A DNA stretch of 64,000 nucleotides, taken from contig NC_073354.2 of NCBI RefSeq assembly GCF_027580225.2, forward strand, positions 27,362,001 through 27,426,000, in the 5' to 3' direction. Below are positions 21,001-28,989 of this stretch, one piece after another (within the stretch, counting starts at the first letter, position 1; each line of letters starts with the position of its first letter). Both the position numbers and the translations under genes were made by a program. This stretch comes from Misgurnus anguillicaudatus. Its lineage: Eukaryota > Chordata > Actinopteri > Cypriniformes > Cobitidae. The notes under the pieces are model-generated. The model saw only the letters and a program-made list of their open reading frames with translations. It made no database searches and was not told where the DNA came from.

Positions 21001-22508
21001 CCTTTTTTCTCAGGCGGGGGGCACACTTTGGGTGCCAACATTCCGACCTGTGGAACCTCGATGTGTGGTCTCTGGGTGGAACACAGAGGCTCTATATGAT
21101 TTACCGCAAGTGGTATCTAAAACTATTTTTGCAGCATGAATGCCATCCATGAGATAGGCTTACAAGCTGAAATGAAACCTGTTCGTCGACTGGTGTTCTT
21201 CTCAACAAGAAAACCCATGAGAATGCCTGATCAGCGTCATGCTTTTATATCTTCAGCATCGGTTGGAAAGCAGACTGTCCTTCTTCACCACAAAAGTGTA
21301 ACGTGGGCTGCTTTAAACAAAGCAAAGGAGAGTGGAATCCATGTGCAAAGAAGGTTTATTATAAAATCCACCAGGGCATACAAACACATCCAAAAAATGG
21401 CAATCCAAGAGAGTAATCCAAATAACAGGCAATCGGTCAGGGCAGGCAGCAATTAAACAATATCCAGATAAACAGGCACGGGTCAAAAACAGGCAAACAC
21501 AGAACAGGAAACAGGATACAGGATAACAGGTTGAATGCTTAGTAAGTAGCTACACACCAACAATACTCAGCAGGGAGTGAACAGATTTTACCGGTTAAAT
21601 ACAAATATACAGGAAGTGAAGCATGGTATGATATGATTTCAAAATAAAAACCAGAACAGAACAGGGTGTCAAAATAAAAGTACAAAACACAAAACACAAC
21701 ACAAGACAAAATCCTTACATAAAGTTGACACTGCTGCAATAACTGCACACCACACCCCGATAAACAGTAGTTCAGTGGGTCAGCACGACCTGGTCATTAG
21801 GTTTTTAAGAGGTGCTTGGAGACTAAATCCTCCACGCCCTGTCTCAATTCCTCCTTTGGACCTGTCCCTGGTGCTGAAAGCCCTTCAGGGCAGTCACTTT
21901 GAGCCTCTGGACACTGTGAGTATTAAGTTTCCTACAATGAAAACTTTAGCACTCCTTGCATCGGCCTCCATTAAGAGGTAAGGGGACCTTTGTGCATTTT
22001 TGGTTGATGATTCGTGCCTTTAAGTTCGGGCTTGCTGAAACCAGCGTAACACTGAGACCCAGGCCCGGCTCCTTGCCCAAAGTTCCCACCACTCCTATCA
22101 GAGATCAGGTGGCAACCTGCAAGCTCATTAAATACTCAAGCGGCAGGGCTGCGCCGGCGGATGAAAATACAGTACCTGCATGCCAATTTCATTGCCGTTT
22201 TACTAGTTTCTTGATAAAGATTGGCCGAGACGTTACGAAGCTAGAGAGTTAAATAAAAAAAATATATATTTAAACACATCTGCCATGTCTTTTCAAATGG
22301 CAAGGTTTTACAAAAGTCTTTCACCCTAAATTCAGTAACCATATAGATTTTAACAATATTTAATTTACCTCATTGTCCCAATACGATATACAAAAAGTAC
22401 AATCTACTTATCCTACCTGAAAAGTTGTGTTTGCTTCCACAATACATGCATGGGTTAGCAGAATAGCCATAACAAATCCTGATAGGTGTTTTTTTATTGT
22501 CCTTGTAT
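1..22508 (-). CDS. Gene B: paralogous ADGRF-like receptor, N-terminal part with EGF exon array (both ends open)
   Basis: Exons in order: 22508-22417 (possible leader), 19195-19036, 14300-14142, then EGF exons from 13975 down to the left edge. Phases agree: 0 into 19195, then phase 1 throughout. The exons at 19195 and 14300 form the N-terminal module (Y-Y-M-I-D-V-D-V ... [12 protein letters not shown] ... [10 protein letters not shown]) found in fish ADGRF proteins. The EGF exons are of two kinds, T1 and T2. No SEA, Ig, GAIN or 7TM exon of this gene lies in the window; transcription runs leftward, so they should follow beyond position 1. Several copies are damaged (donor lost at 13331, pair wrecked at 1252-2636), so the gene may be degenerating or may skip those cassettes without frame loss. 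Confidence 0.7.
280..426 (-). CDS. EGF exon B-15 (T1)
   Basis: A 147-nt exon, phase 1-1, acceptor AAAG, donor GTATGA. It reads [18 protein letters not shown], then [12 protein letters not shown] and NVTYLNLP. It is the most changed T1 in its first loop, and pairs with B-5 by the shared NVTYLN. Confidence 0.87.
544..690 (-). CDS. EGF exon B-14 (T2)
   Basis: A 147-nt exon, phase 1-1, acceptor TTTTAG, donor GTATGT. It opens [18 protein letters not shown]: Asp replaces the usual Glu before the first Cys, a mild change in the Ca motif. Confidence 0.87.
773..919 (-). CDS. EGF exon B-13 (T1)
   Basis: A 147-nt exon, phase 1-1, acceptor ATAAAG, donor GTATGA. It opens [18 protein letters not shown] and carries [12 protein letters not shown]. 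It matches B-3 in position within the duplicated block but keeps a good donor. Confidence 0.88.
1010..1156 (-). CDS. EGF exon B-12 (T1)
   Basis: A 147-nt exon, phase 1-1, acceptor AAAG, donor GTATGA. It opens [18 protein letters not shown] and reads [10 protein letters not shown], with Trp between the fourth and fifth Cys where other copies have Ser. Confidence 0.88.
1252..1361 (-). pseudogene. EGF T1 3' end fused to T2 3' half
   Basis: Reading leftward: [13 protein letters not shown] (end of T1), then directly [18 protein letters not shown] and NPCIG (second half of T2), then donor GTATGT after 1252. The T1 donor, the intron and the first half of T2 are deleted, so the two modules are joined in one open frame. 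Confidence 0.78.
1676..2493. mobile_element. Solo LTR (818 bp) inside the MITE
   Basis: It begins TGTCACGTTCC, ends GTATGTGACA, and is flanked by the 5-bp duplication CTTAG (1671-1675 and 2494-2498). TG..CA ends plus a 5-bp duplication mark an LTR retrotransposon reduced to one LTR. It contains the MITE 1749-2257. Confidence 0.85.
1749..2257. mobile_element. MITE with 22-bp inverted ends inside the solo LTR
   Basis: The ends GGCCAAGTCCACACGGACAC and, reversed, GGCCTAGTCCACACGGACAC match but for one base. Flanked by TTA on both sides, a Harbinger-type 3-bp duplication. A diverged relative lies at 55974-56295. Confidence 0.85.
2583..2636 (-). pseudogene. EGF exon B-10 (T1), middle fragment
   Basis: The minus strand reads [17 protein letters not shown], the middle of a T1 module. 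The 5' half (DVNEC to CNNT) is gone at 2636, and the 3' part lies at 1321-1361 on the far side of an insertion. The break falls within the Asn-Leu-Pro stretch. Confidence 0.8.
2640..2960. other. Unclassified repeat-like DNA with a DIRS-like end
   Basis: No exon is seen. The last 40 bases (TGTTCCCTAAGATAGGGAA near 2934) resemble the terminal repeat of the DIRS element that starts at 3595. This may be a DIRS remnant that removed the 5' half of EGF exon B-10. Confidence 0.35.
2961..3387. mobile_element. MITE, GGGCCCTATTTTAACG family
   Basis: Left end GGGCCCTATTTTAACGATCT, right end reversed GGGGTCTATCTTGCACCC; flanked by ACT on both sides (2958-2960, 3388-3390). Rich in GCGCAAG motifs. Harbinger-like by its 3-bp duplication. 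Confidence 0.7.
4320..4570. repeat. Degenerate tandem repeat in DIRS 1
   Basis: About five imperfect units of roughly 45-60 bp around AGCCATTTTTGGCTTTTCTG and CCATTATGGTGGC. Confidence 0.6.
5065..6605. mobile_element. Large foldback element inserted in DIRS 1
   Basis: Arms of several hundred bases pair in reverse: 5108-5180 with 6455-6515, and 5510-5640 with 6290-6410 (shared CCTTTAGTTGGGTAGTTTGA). A second palindrome sits in the centre (5922-5945 against 6037-6060). The left arm has a CT microsatellite (5190-5306), the right arm a short GA run (6435-6448). No coding frame of note. Confidence 0.75.
5190..5306. repeat. CT-rich microsatellite
   Basis: Interrupted (CT)n runs with TCTCTTGCGCT units inside the left arm of the foldback element. 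Confidence 0.85.
6840..7780 (+). pseudogene. DIRS 1 reverse transcriptase remnant
   Basis: Frames at 6846-7214 and 7230-7778 give [16 protein letters not shown], then [13 protein letters not shown] (the RT catalytic L-D-D) and [14 protein letters not shown], ending [10 protein letters not shown]. The order matches DIRS RT. Frameshifts and stops split it, so it is dead. Confidence 0.8.
7800..8290 (+). pseudogene. DIRS 1 RNase H remnant
   Basis: Short frames give [13 protein letters not shown] (first Asp of RNase H) and [17 protein letters not shown], then ANLDLFVDW. The domain is broken over three frames. Confidence 0.7.
8480..8920 (+). pseudogene. DIRS 1 tyrosine recombinase remnant
   Basis: It gives [11 protein letters not shown], then [20 protein letters not shown] with the Trp and the catalytic Tyr of the DIRS integrase. 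The HxxR region before it is lost to frameshifts. Homologous to 63490-64000. Confidence 0.75.
9803..9949 (-). CDS. EGF exon B-9 (T1) with a seventh cysteine
   Basis: A 147-nt exon, phase 1-1, acceptor AAAG, donor GTATGA. It reads [18 protein letters not shown] and ends [11 protein letters not shown]. Ser before the last Cys pair has become Cys (NISNPC to NICDPC), giving an unpaired Cys in the module. It is isolated from B-8 by the TTAA element 10026-11709. Confidence 0.85.
10022..11713. mobile_element. TTAA-flanked non-autonomous DNA transposon
   Basis: The ends AGCTGCACTGTGTA and, reversed, AGCTCCACTGTGTA are bounded by TTAA on both sides (10022-10025, 11710-11713). About 1.7 kb with no convincing frame. 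A TTAA target suggests piggyBac or Kolobok mobilisation. It separates EGF exons B-8 and B-9. Confidence 0.8.
11756..11899 (-). CDS. EGF exon B-8 (T2, 144 nt)
   Basis: Phase 1-1, acceptor TTTCAG, donor GTATGT. It reads [17 protein letters not shown]: one Ser codon fewer than the other T2 copies of gene B, the same length variant as the gene A exon 43730-43873. Confidence 0.88.
11981..12127 (-). CDS. EGF exon B-7 (T1)
   Basis: A 147-nt exon, phase 1-1, acceptor ATAAAG, donor GTATGA. It opens [18 protein letters not shown] and carries [13 protein letters not shown]-5, B-6 and B-7 are three T1 copies in a row, which breaks the T1/T2 alternation. Confidence 0.88.
12334..12480 (-). CDS. EGF exon B-6 (T1)
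   Basis: A 147-nt exon, phase 1-1, acceptor ATAAAG, donor GTATGA. It opens [18 protein letters not shown] and carries YKVTDLNLP. Its upstream intron matches positions 5-200 of the window. Confidence 0.88.
12789..12935 (-). CDS. EGF exon B-5 (T1)
   Basis: A 147-nt exon, phase 1-1, acceptor AAAG, donor GTATGA. It reads [18 protein letters not shown], then [16 protein letters not shown] and [12 protein letters not shown]. The DNA is collinear with 280-426 in the left cluster (shared NVTYLN variant). Confidence 0.88.
13088..13234 (-). CDS. EGF exon B-4 (T2)
   Basis: A 147-nt exon, phase 1-1, acceptor TTTAG, donor GTATGT. It opens [18 protein letters not shown]: the third residue is Tyr where the Ca-binding motif needs Asp/Asn, so calcium binding is probably weakened in this module. 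Confidence 0.87.
13331..13477 (-). pseudogene. EGF exon B-3 (T1) with lost splice donor
   Basis: The coding part is intact ([18 protein letters not shown] ... NISNPC), but after GCAGAG the donor reads ATGTGAATG where the other copies have GTATGATTG. The +1 G is A. Read-through adds DVND-S and a stop; using the GT two bases on shifts frame. Being phase 1-1, the exon can be skipped without frame loss. Confidence 0.8.
13579..13725 (-). CDS. EGF exon B-2 (T2)
   Basis: A 147-nt exon, phase 1-1, acceptor TTTCAG, donor GTATGT. It reads [18 protein letters not shown], then [12 protein letters not shown], and ends [10 protein letters not shown]. It is the T2 copy with the most divergent tail (NNTDGNKN in place of NITDVSQN). 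Confidence 0.88.
13829..13975 (-). CDS. EGF exon B-1 (T1)
   Basis: A 147-nt exon, phase 1-1, acceptor TGAAG at 13976, donor GTATGA. It reads [18 protein letters not shown], then [12 protein letters not shown] and NISNPC: a Ca-binding EGF with six Cys and an Asn-hydroxylation site. It is the first module of the array. Confidence 0.88.
14142..14300 (-). CDS. Gene B exon: N-terminal ADGRF Cys module, part 2
   Basis: Acceptor TTACAG at 14301, donor GTGAGA after 14142; 159 nt, phase 1-1. It encodes [18 protein letters not shown], then [18 protein letters not shown] and LPSEGQLCQ. Eight Cys with C-D-x-I and C-G-C-I-x-x-L-P-x-x-G-x-x-C are diagnostic of the ADGRF N-terminal module. It leads straight into the EGF array, with a 166-nt intron. 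Confidence 0.85.
14683..17760 (-). pseudogene. hAT-type transposase pseudogene (TTF zinc finger / ZMYM1-like)
   Basis: Read right to left: [20 protein letters not shown] (TTF-type finger, about 17640-17540), then after a 1.2-kb insertion [19 protein letters not shown] (about 16040-15960), [16 protein letters not shown] (about 15720), and a 224-residue frame 15357-14683 with [20 protein letters not shown] and a hAT C-terminal dimerisation region. Domain order is right for this family. Stops, frameshifts and the insertion make it inactive. It lies in gene B's intron between 19036 and 14300. Confidence 0.75.
16275..17475. mobile_element. Insertion splitting the hAT transposase
   Basis: The coding match stops near 17530 and resumes near 16210. 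The insert has GGGCCCCC stretches near both ends (CTTGGGCCCCCAG at about 16312 and CAGGGCCCCCAAA at about 17495). The exact ends and class are not resolved. Confidence 0.45.
17765..18047. mobile_element. Palindromic MITE
   Basis: Left GCCAAGTGGCCGATGTTCTC pairs in reverse with right GCCAAGTGGTTGATGTCCTC, continuing through CAGGGCAACA...GACCC. The inside has the A/C-rich CCTAACCATAACCAAACCC stretch common in fish repeats. Confidence 0.75.
18334..18822 (+). other. Unrecognised 162-codon open frame
   Basis: It starts [20 protein letters not shown] with [20 protein letters not shown] following, then low-complexity AEPG-like text. No family recognised, no clear splice sites. Possibly transposon-derived; it may be chance. 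Confidence 0.2.
19036..19195 (-). CDS. Gene B exon: N-terminal ADGRF module, part 1
   Basis: Acceptor TCAACAG at 19196, donor GTAAGA after 19036; 160 nt, phase 0 in, 1 out. It encodes [19 protein letters not shown], then [16 protein letters not shown] and NVTDFDMTT. The pattern (hydrophobic-I-D-V-x-[IV] ... D-S-S ... L-x-x-L ... T-T-V-C) is the start of the repeated N-terminal module of fish ADGRF proteins. Confidence 0.78.
19636..22110 (+). mobile_element. DIRS-type fragment 2
   Basis: It starts with a terminal-repeat-like stretch (AGTTCCCTTTCAGTCGGTAA), contains short frames [12 protein letters not shown] and [11 protein letters not shown] (RT), [20 protein letters not shown] (RNase H side) and, after a nested [22 protein letters not shown] and [15 protein letters not shown]. 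It matches DIRS 1 at 8270-8525 and is truncated at about 22110, before the recombinase. Confidence 0.7.
21298..21719. mobile_element. Solo-LTR-like insertion in DIRS 2
   Basis: It starts TGTAACGTGGG and ends CCTTACA, with AAAG(T) on both sides; DIRS similarity resumes right after. A/C-rich, probably an LTR in antisense orientation. Confidence 0.5.
22417..22508 (-). CDS. Gene B possible leader exon
   Basis: A 92-nt exon between acceptor TTATAG (22509) with a good pyrimidine tract and donor GTAGGA. In the frame that joins the next exon in phase 0 it reads [20 protein letters not shown], which looks like a short signal peptide ending near VEA. A second frame reads [18 protein letters not shown] but would put the next exon out of frame. 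The start codon is uncertain; an upstream exon may carry it. Confidence 0.45.
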
Positions 22509-22780
22509 CTATAAAATTGTGAAATTAAAAAAATTAGGAAAGAGTACAAGTACAAGTCTTTTTGACTAATGGAATAAAAGAAAAATCAACTGCTTGATCA
22601 GTCACCATTAGGAGTAACCCTGCAAAATTTCAGATTCCAGATATTTTCCTATTTTTTAATGGCACACAAATATCACAAAAAGGATACATACTGCAAGTTA
22701 AGTAAAAAAGCCTATTGTAGGTTTATCGTGTTCTGAATCTATATGCACTTTAAAAATGAGTTTTTAGTTGTGGTTCACTG

Positions 22781-22982
22781 GCTTGTAATCATAGCAGGGG
22801 AACCATTTTAAGTGCTATATAGCAACTAGTAGTACCTGTGTAGCACCTGTGTAGAACCATATTGTGCTATATAGAACCATATCTGGTGCTATAGTTGTGC
22901 TATATTAACCCCGGATGGTTCTTCATAGGTGCTTTACAGGTGCTATATAGCGCTAAAAATGTTTCCCCTATGATTACGAGCT
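22781..22982. mobile_element. Palindromic MITE with GCTATATAGC motifs
   Basis: Left CTTGTAATCATAGCAGGGGA pairs in reverse with right CTCGTAATCATAGGGGAAAC. The inside repeats TGCTATATAGCA-like palindromes. Confidence 0.65.
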
Positions 22983-23013
22983 TTAGTGCTATTTAGCACT
23001 ATTTGTTGAGTGT

Positions 23014-23252
23014 GGGGCGGTTTCCCGGACAGGGTTTATCTTAGTCCCAGACTAAAATGCATGTTTGAGCTGCCTTAATTTAAAAACATATTGTACTGAT
23101 ATATCTTAACATCAGTGTCATTGTTTTTTTCTCAAGATGCGCACAATTATTGTTTTTTTTTTTTTGTAAGGTTTGTTTGTAAAAGCATCTGTTCTAATAT
23201 AGCCAAGGCCTTGTCCTGAATTAACATAAATTCTGTCCGAGAAACCGTCCCC
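23014..23252. mobile_element. Palindromic MITE, GGTTTCC family
   Basis: Left GGGGCGGTTTCCCGGACAGG pairs in reverse with right GGGGACGGTTTCTCGGACAG. Same family as 58971-59195. Confidence 0.7.
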
Positions 23253-23751
23253 AAATATATATTCAATAGCCATTATCTTTGGCCACAACTTTCTCTCTGT
23301 TTCAGCAAATGGAATGATTTTTGGTGACAAAAATATTAAGAAAAAATGTTTAAGGTTTAAACAAACTGGGTGTGCATGTTATTTTGACTTTTTTTGAGGA
23401 AAGATTCAAGGACGGAGGAGATGAAGTATTAAGTCAAATGGCATATCCTCATTCCCCACTCTCTTTATAACGTTATTCTCTGTTATTAAATTATCAAGTG
23501 CATTAAAAACCCAAATATTTAACAAGAAAAATAAAGTTAAATACATAATTGAGTTAGAGTGCATAGCCTTACTACATTAAAATAAAGACATTCTTAAAAA
23601 TGAATATTTGTGTCTATACCACTGATCATTTATCGGTGGTCTACACAAAAATATGAAATAACGTAATGTGGTAATGTGAAATTGCAACTGAAAATGAAGT
23701 GGCATGTACTAAAACCTCCCAGAAACACCTCAATACATGTCTGCTCCAAAG

Positions 23752-24472
23752 AATAAGGCCCCATCCCATGTCTACCCCCTTAACACTTCCACTTGGTTTT
23801 GAGTGCCCTCAACAGTAAAGTCACCTCGACGAGGGAAGTAGGGGTTCAAATCTTTCCCTATGAAATGTGACACCACTACATGGAAAGTACCGTAGTAAAC
23901 ATGCTCACCTACGTCACGTGCAGCATGCTTATTATTAATATGATTGAACTCTCAATAAGCCCTGGTTATACATGTTCATGTGAACGCCTGAACACACATC
24001 CTGAATATTGACAAAACTTCCCAGATCAGATGTATGATGGACAGACCCTCTCGAAGCGGTCGGGAGACGTTGCCAGATAGCCTCGTGAAATATTTTCTAA
24101 CATTAGTGTTCAAAACTTCACAAACACAAAACTCGTGTTCAAACTAACATATTCTAACAATTTCCAGAATTTTAACATAATTGTTTGCGAAAATATAGTG
24201 TTTCTTTTCAAGCAGCGTCTGCCATCTTGGTCGAAAAGTTTTACTAGCTCACTGGGTTCGCAAGGTATCCTGGGTAATTTTATCTCCCACTTTGTTTTAA
24301 GCCTGCATTAAGGTCCTGACTACATTTTCAGGGTTGATTCTAAGGGGAAAATAGCACTCCGTCTTGCTCCCTAAAGTAATGGGATGCCCTACCACTACAC
24401 GCGCAAAAACGAGGGTTAGGGCAAAAATGTAGGGGAAGGGGAGGTATTGGCACGGGCTTCTTGCCAATAATG
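23752..24472. mobile_element. MITE, AAGGCCCC family
   Basis: Left AAGGCCCCATCCCATGTCTA pairs loosely in reverse with right AAGCCCGTGCCAATACCTCC. No coding frame. Confidence 0.5.
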
Positions 24473-24479
24473 TCAGGAA

Positions 24480-27040
24480 AACCCTACATTTATTTTAATT
24501 TAAAATAATGTACTATTACCTCCAAGAAACACATACATTTTATGTTGCCGCTCCTAAGTATAAAAGAGCTTTACTTGGCATTCATATGACTAATACTCTT
24601 ACGTCAAATTTACGGAAATGGACGGCATTTTAATTGTGCTTTCATTTACCCAACCATCTAACATATTTTTTTACATTAAATAAAATGAGAAATATGAAGA
24701 AAGTTTATTTTGTATAAAGGAAAGAGTATGAAATAACATGAATAGGAGAAATAGTAAGTAAAACCTAACTAAATTTAATAGAAAGGGTATGAAATAACAG
24801 AATAGGAGAAATAGTAAGTAAAAAATAAACTAATTGTAATATTTATGTTATTGTATCTTCACTGGCCATTTTCTCATTCAATGCAAATTCAGATTTCCTC
24901 AGAAAATGAATTGTGGCTCATCCACAGGTCTTCAATATGTCTATAAAAATGTCATATTATAACATTAATATTAGCTGTCATGTGTACACTGACACGGTTA
25001 TAATGGCATAAAGAAAAGACTAATGATTTCATTACGGACACATGGTAATGGTTGTAATAAAGATGCTTGTACAATATATACAATTTATTTATAGAATTTA
25101 TCTAATATCTAAAGGCAATGTTTCTATATTTCTAGGCTTAAAAATGCAGCACATATGTTTTACATTTTAAAGAAGAAACTGAGTTGTCACTCTTACCTTT
25201 CCCCAGGACAACTAAGCTTGATGTAATACTCTAAAATTTTAAGTTATCTGCCTAAATGTCTCAATCACTAAGAATTTGTTTCCTTGAATCATTTTCTTTC
25301 GGTTTTCAAAAATTTTATCTAAGATCTCAGTACTTAGTGGAAACTTTCAAAACAGGTACAAAGGGACAAAACTGTCTAGTGTTGCTTCAAATAAATGTTA
25401 TTAATTGATTTTTTTTTTGTATGCCATTCATACAACTTCGATAATTGGCAGATAATGTATTAGGCTTTTACTGTATATGAAATATGATCATTACTTTTTT
25501 TATACTTGCCTAAGTGTAATTGCATATTTCTTAATATAGCCAAAAGGAAATCAATGTTTGATACCAAAAGTTTTTTGCTTATTTTGAAGACTGGCCAGTT
25601 TTGCATATTTTTTAGGTAGCCTTATTTTTTTAGGTAACTCAAATTCTATTGTATTTTATTGTAAGGACCTAAATTTTACATCTACAAATGTACAAATTTT
25701 AAAATCCAAAAGTATAATATCGATAGTACCACAAAAGGGTTACATGGGCATAATAATCAAAGAATTTAATATAAAAATTAACATTAAGCCATTCTGAAGT
25801 TGAAAGTGATTAAAGAAGATAAGTTCCTGAATGACAGCATTCCTCTTAAAAATATGTAACAGAGTGATAACATGTAAAGTTCATGAGCATTTAATACTCA
25901 GTTTGTATGTTTAAAATGTACCCCTGTTTCTTTCTGTATGGTAACAAACTTGTTAACAATGATTGCACACAACATTATTGTTAGATAATATGCATAACCA
26001 GAGGTCTTTAAATTAAATAATACAGGAAACTTTATATATTTGACCTTTTCTCTGTCTTGACCCCATTGAATTTTGGAAAAGGCTTGTCAGTAATTCGTTT
26101 TAAAACTTCCTCCTTTATTTTTAAAAACATTGTAAAAATTATCTGAACAGAGAAATCATTGCAGCATAAAATTTAGAGAGAGAATTAGGAAATGCAGTAC
26201 ACTGTACAAACCAGTTTTCTTTTCTTAGCTAATTAACTGTGGTCGATATTATTCAAAATGCAATTAATTGTCTTAATTGCAAAGAAAAGTCAATGGTTTG
26301 ATTGCAATTTGGCCTTAATGACAATATATTTTTATAAGGCATAACTGTGTTTATGTTGATTTTAATATGACTTATAGTTAAATAAAGTTGTTATGTGCAG
26401 TTTTGGACCTAGTTGTCTTTTAGTTTGTATACTTAATGTCAGCATGATCAAGTTTGGCTCTCATAAGGGGACATTTTTTCCAGATCTGGCCCTCAGCCTA
26501 AATGGTTTTGACACCCTTGTTTTTAACGATGATGATGATCTCCAATGTACCTCTCTAATTTATTTTGTCCTAAAAACCTTCTGTCAGATTTCTCAGTACT
26601 TTGTGGATTTTTTCACACAGAAAAATCAAAAAGGACATGTTGCCTATCAAAATTGTTTTGCTAATTTTGAAGACTGCCCATTTTAAAAACACGCTTTTCA
26701 CGTTAAGTGCCACATTGTTTAAATAGAAAATGCATTTGTGGCCAATTTTGCGGCCATGAGCGTTCTGGTCTGAAAACAAGCATTGTGCATTGTGGGCGCA
26801 TTGCTATTTTGAGGCAACTAAAACAGACTACGCCATTGACCAACTAAAACCTGGTCTAAAGTCTAAAGTCAATGGCGCAATATTGCTTTTGTTATTTAAT
26901 GAGCATGTTAGAAGGCTAATATGTGCCTATAAATGCATTTGCTTACCACACACATGGATGCACAGCAGCACACAAACGTTTATTATGCGTAAACCGCCAT
27001 ACAACTTAAAAATGAACACATATGAACATATTTTATAATC
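24480..27040. other. AT-rich intergenic DNA
   Basis: No exon, RNA gene or complete transposon seen. Short diverged self-similarities occur (GCTTATTTTGAAGACTGGCC at 25577 with GCTAATTTTGAAGACTGCCC at 26660; AGAGGTCTTTAAATTAAATA at 26000 with AGAGGTCTTTACATGTAATA at 27041), hinting at an old local duplication. Confidence 0.5.
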
Positions 27041-27099
27041 AGAGGTCTTTACATGTAATAACATTTGGAAACATGCATATTTGACCTTCTGTCCTCATG

Positions 27100-28920
27100 T
27101 GAACTTAAGCAGTGCTTGCTTGGCAAAGCATTTCAAACTAAGAATGAGGAAGAACCTTTTACAGTTTATTCAACCAAAACACCAAACTTTCCCAGCAGCA
27201 AGACATAATACACTTCCTCCTTCTTTTTCCCCAATGGGAGTCTATGGCAGCCCTATGAACCGTACGTAGGAAAATGATGAAATTTGGCACAGTTGTAGTG
27301 GTGGTCCTATAAAGTCGTGTGACCAAAAATGGGGTCTCTAGCAGTAACTCTATAGCACCACCAGCAGTTCAAAAATTCAATGTTCAAACAGTTATAACTG
27401 GTGATCCATTTGATCTATGAAAATTCTACTTAGTACACGTGATTGCTCTCATCATGCTTATTGCTTTTAATAAGTTACAGTAAGACTCCACCCATTACAG
27501 TAGCGGCCATTTTGAAAAGTACAGTATTCCGTTTTTCCGCTACTCCTCCTTCAAATTTGGTTCAAATTTTTTTGTTCCGGGGGAGTTTTAAAAGTTATAA
27601 TGTGGCAAACTTAACGAGGTTCATGCAAAAAATGGTTCTGATGCTGTATCTCGGTCACCCTTTGATCAATTAAAATGAAATTTGGTACACTTCATGTCAA
27701 CCATGAGCTGGGGGTCAATGCCAAATTTGAAAACAGCGCCACCTATGAAATATGGAAAATGGCTATTTTTGCCCATAACTACTGAATTGTTTGTCAGAAA
27801 ATTATGATATTGGTGTCTACGGATTCCTGGCTCATTCTGAATCTGTCGATATCTATTATGCTGAGTTTGACCACACTGCCTGTCCACCATTTTGAAATTT
27901 GTCATAAATTGTTATATCTTTTGAACTATTCGACATATCCACGCAAAAGTCGGAGGCATGATCTCCTGGTACCTGGGATGTCTGAGTACAGCGCCACCTA
28001 GGGGTTATGAACTATAACAGTTCTTATAGAACTGCTTATTACTTCTGAATACTTTTTTCTAATATTAATTTTCTTTGTGAAATTGTACTAAATGGTTTAT
28101 GGCGATTGCAAAGATACCTCATTTGTCATTTTCCATCATTATGTACATGTGTTATTGTAAGGCAAATTGATAATGATTTTTTCACTACTCCATTTATAAA
28201 TTTTGTTTATTTTATGCCAGGTTAGGCTCGTATAATGTTTGGAGTAATTCGCACAGAAGTGACTAAACAGATTTTTGATATTCTGTTCTCTTTCTTAGAA
28301 ATACCGCTCCAAAGTTGACCGTGCCTGTGACGTTGTCTATTTGACATAGTAAATTAATGTGACTGAATATTACATTTTATAGCGTTACTATACAGAATGT
28401 TCTTCTTGTCTTCAATCTCACTTGAGCTTTTTGATTTTCATATACATTGTATTTTATTTCTGTTCTGCGGTTTCTACATCTTTGGTGATTGGCATAAGTC
28501 AATGCTTGCAGCTCTGTAAGCTCTTTTCTGCTGCCCCTTGAACCATGTCAACTGAGTGGCGCATCTAGTAATTTACAAGCATCGAGATTCTGAGTTAATG
28601 GGTTCCAATCCCGCATAAGACATAGGTTAAGTTCTTCTATTGTTTTGTTCTTTTCGACCTATTCCTCTCAACCTGTCTGTTGTTCACATATGTTCTATTC
28701 TTGCATGTTTGCTGTTGTTGCTCTGCACTGTGGTGGTTCTGCTCTGTGATTGCTACGCTTTGGGTACTTGCTGCGCATTGTGTTCTTGATTCATCTGGGT
28801 GCTCAATGCACCTTGGGTGATTGATATGTTCTATGTTGCTTGCTGTGCTTTGGGTGCTCATTGCGCTGAAGGTGCTTGGCCCCGTATCGCTGCTTGCAGC
28901 TATATTTGTTTTTATTATGA
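27100..28920. repeat. Old interspersed repeat of fish genomes
   Basis: Text such as CAGCGCCACCTATGAAATAT, AATTTGGTACACTTCATGTC and, at the end, GCTTGCAGCTATATTT is a dispersed repeat type met in many fish introns. Frames inside (for example 27443-27673) look spurious. Confidence 0.5.
28545..28625 (+). repeat. tRNA-like SINE head, diverged
   Basis: AACTGAGTGGCGCATCTAG resembles an A box and GGGTTCCAATCCCG a B box, about 50 bases apart. No intact cloverleaf seen, so a SINE relic rather than a tRNA gene. Confidence 0.3.
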
Positions 28921-28989
28921 GTACAATATGAGGGTACATTTTTATGAATGGAATGAGTGCGTGTGATGCAAAGTAGCGCCTACTGTACA

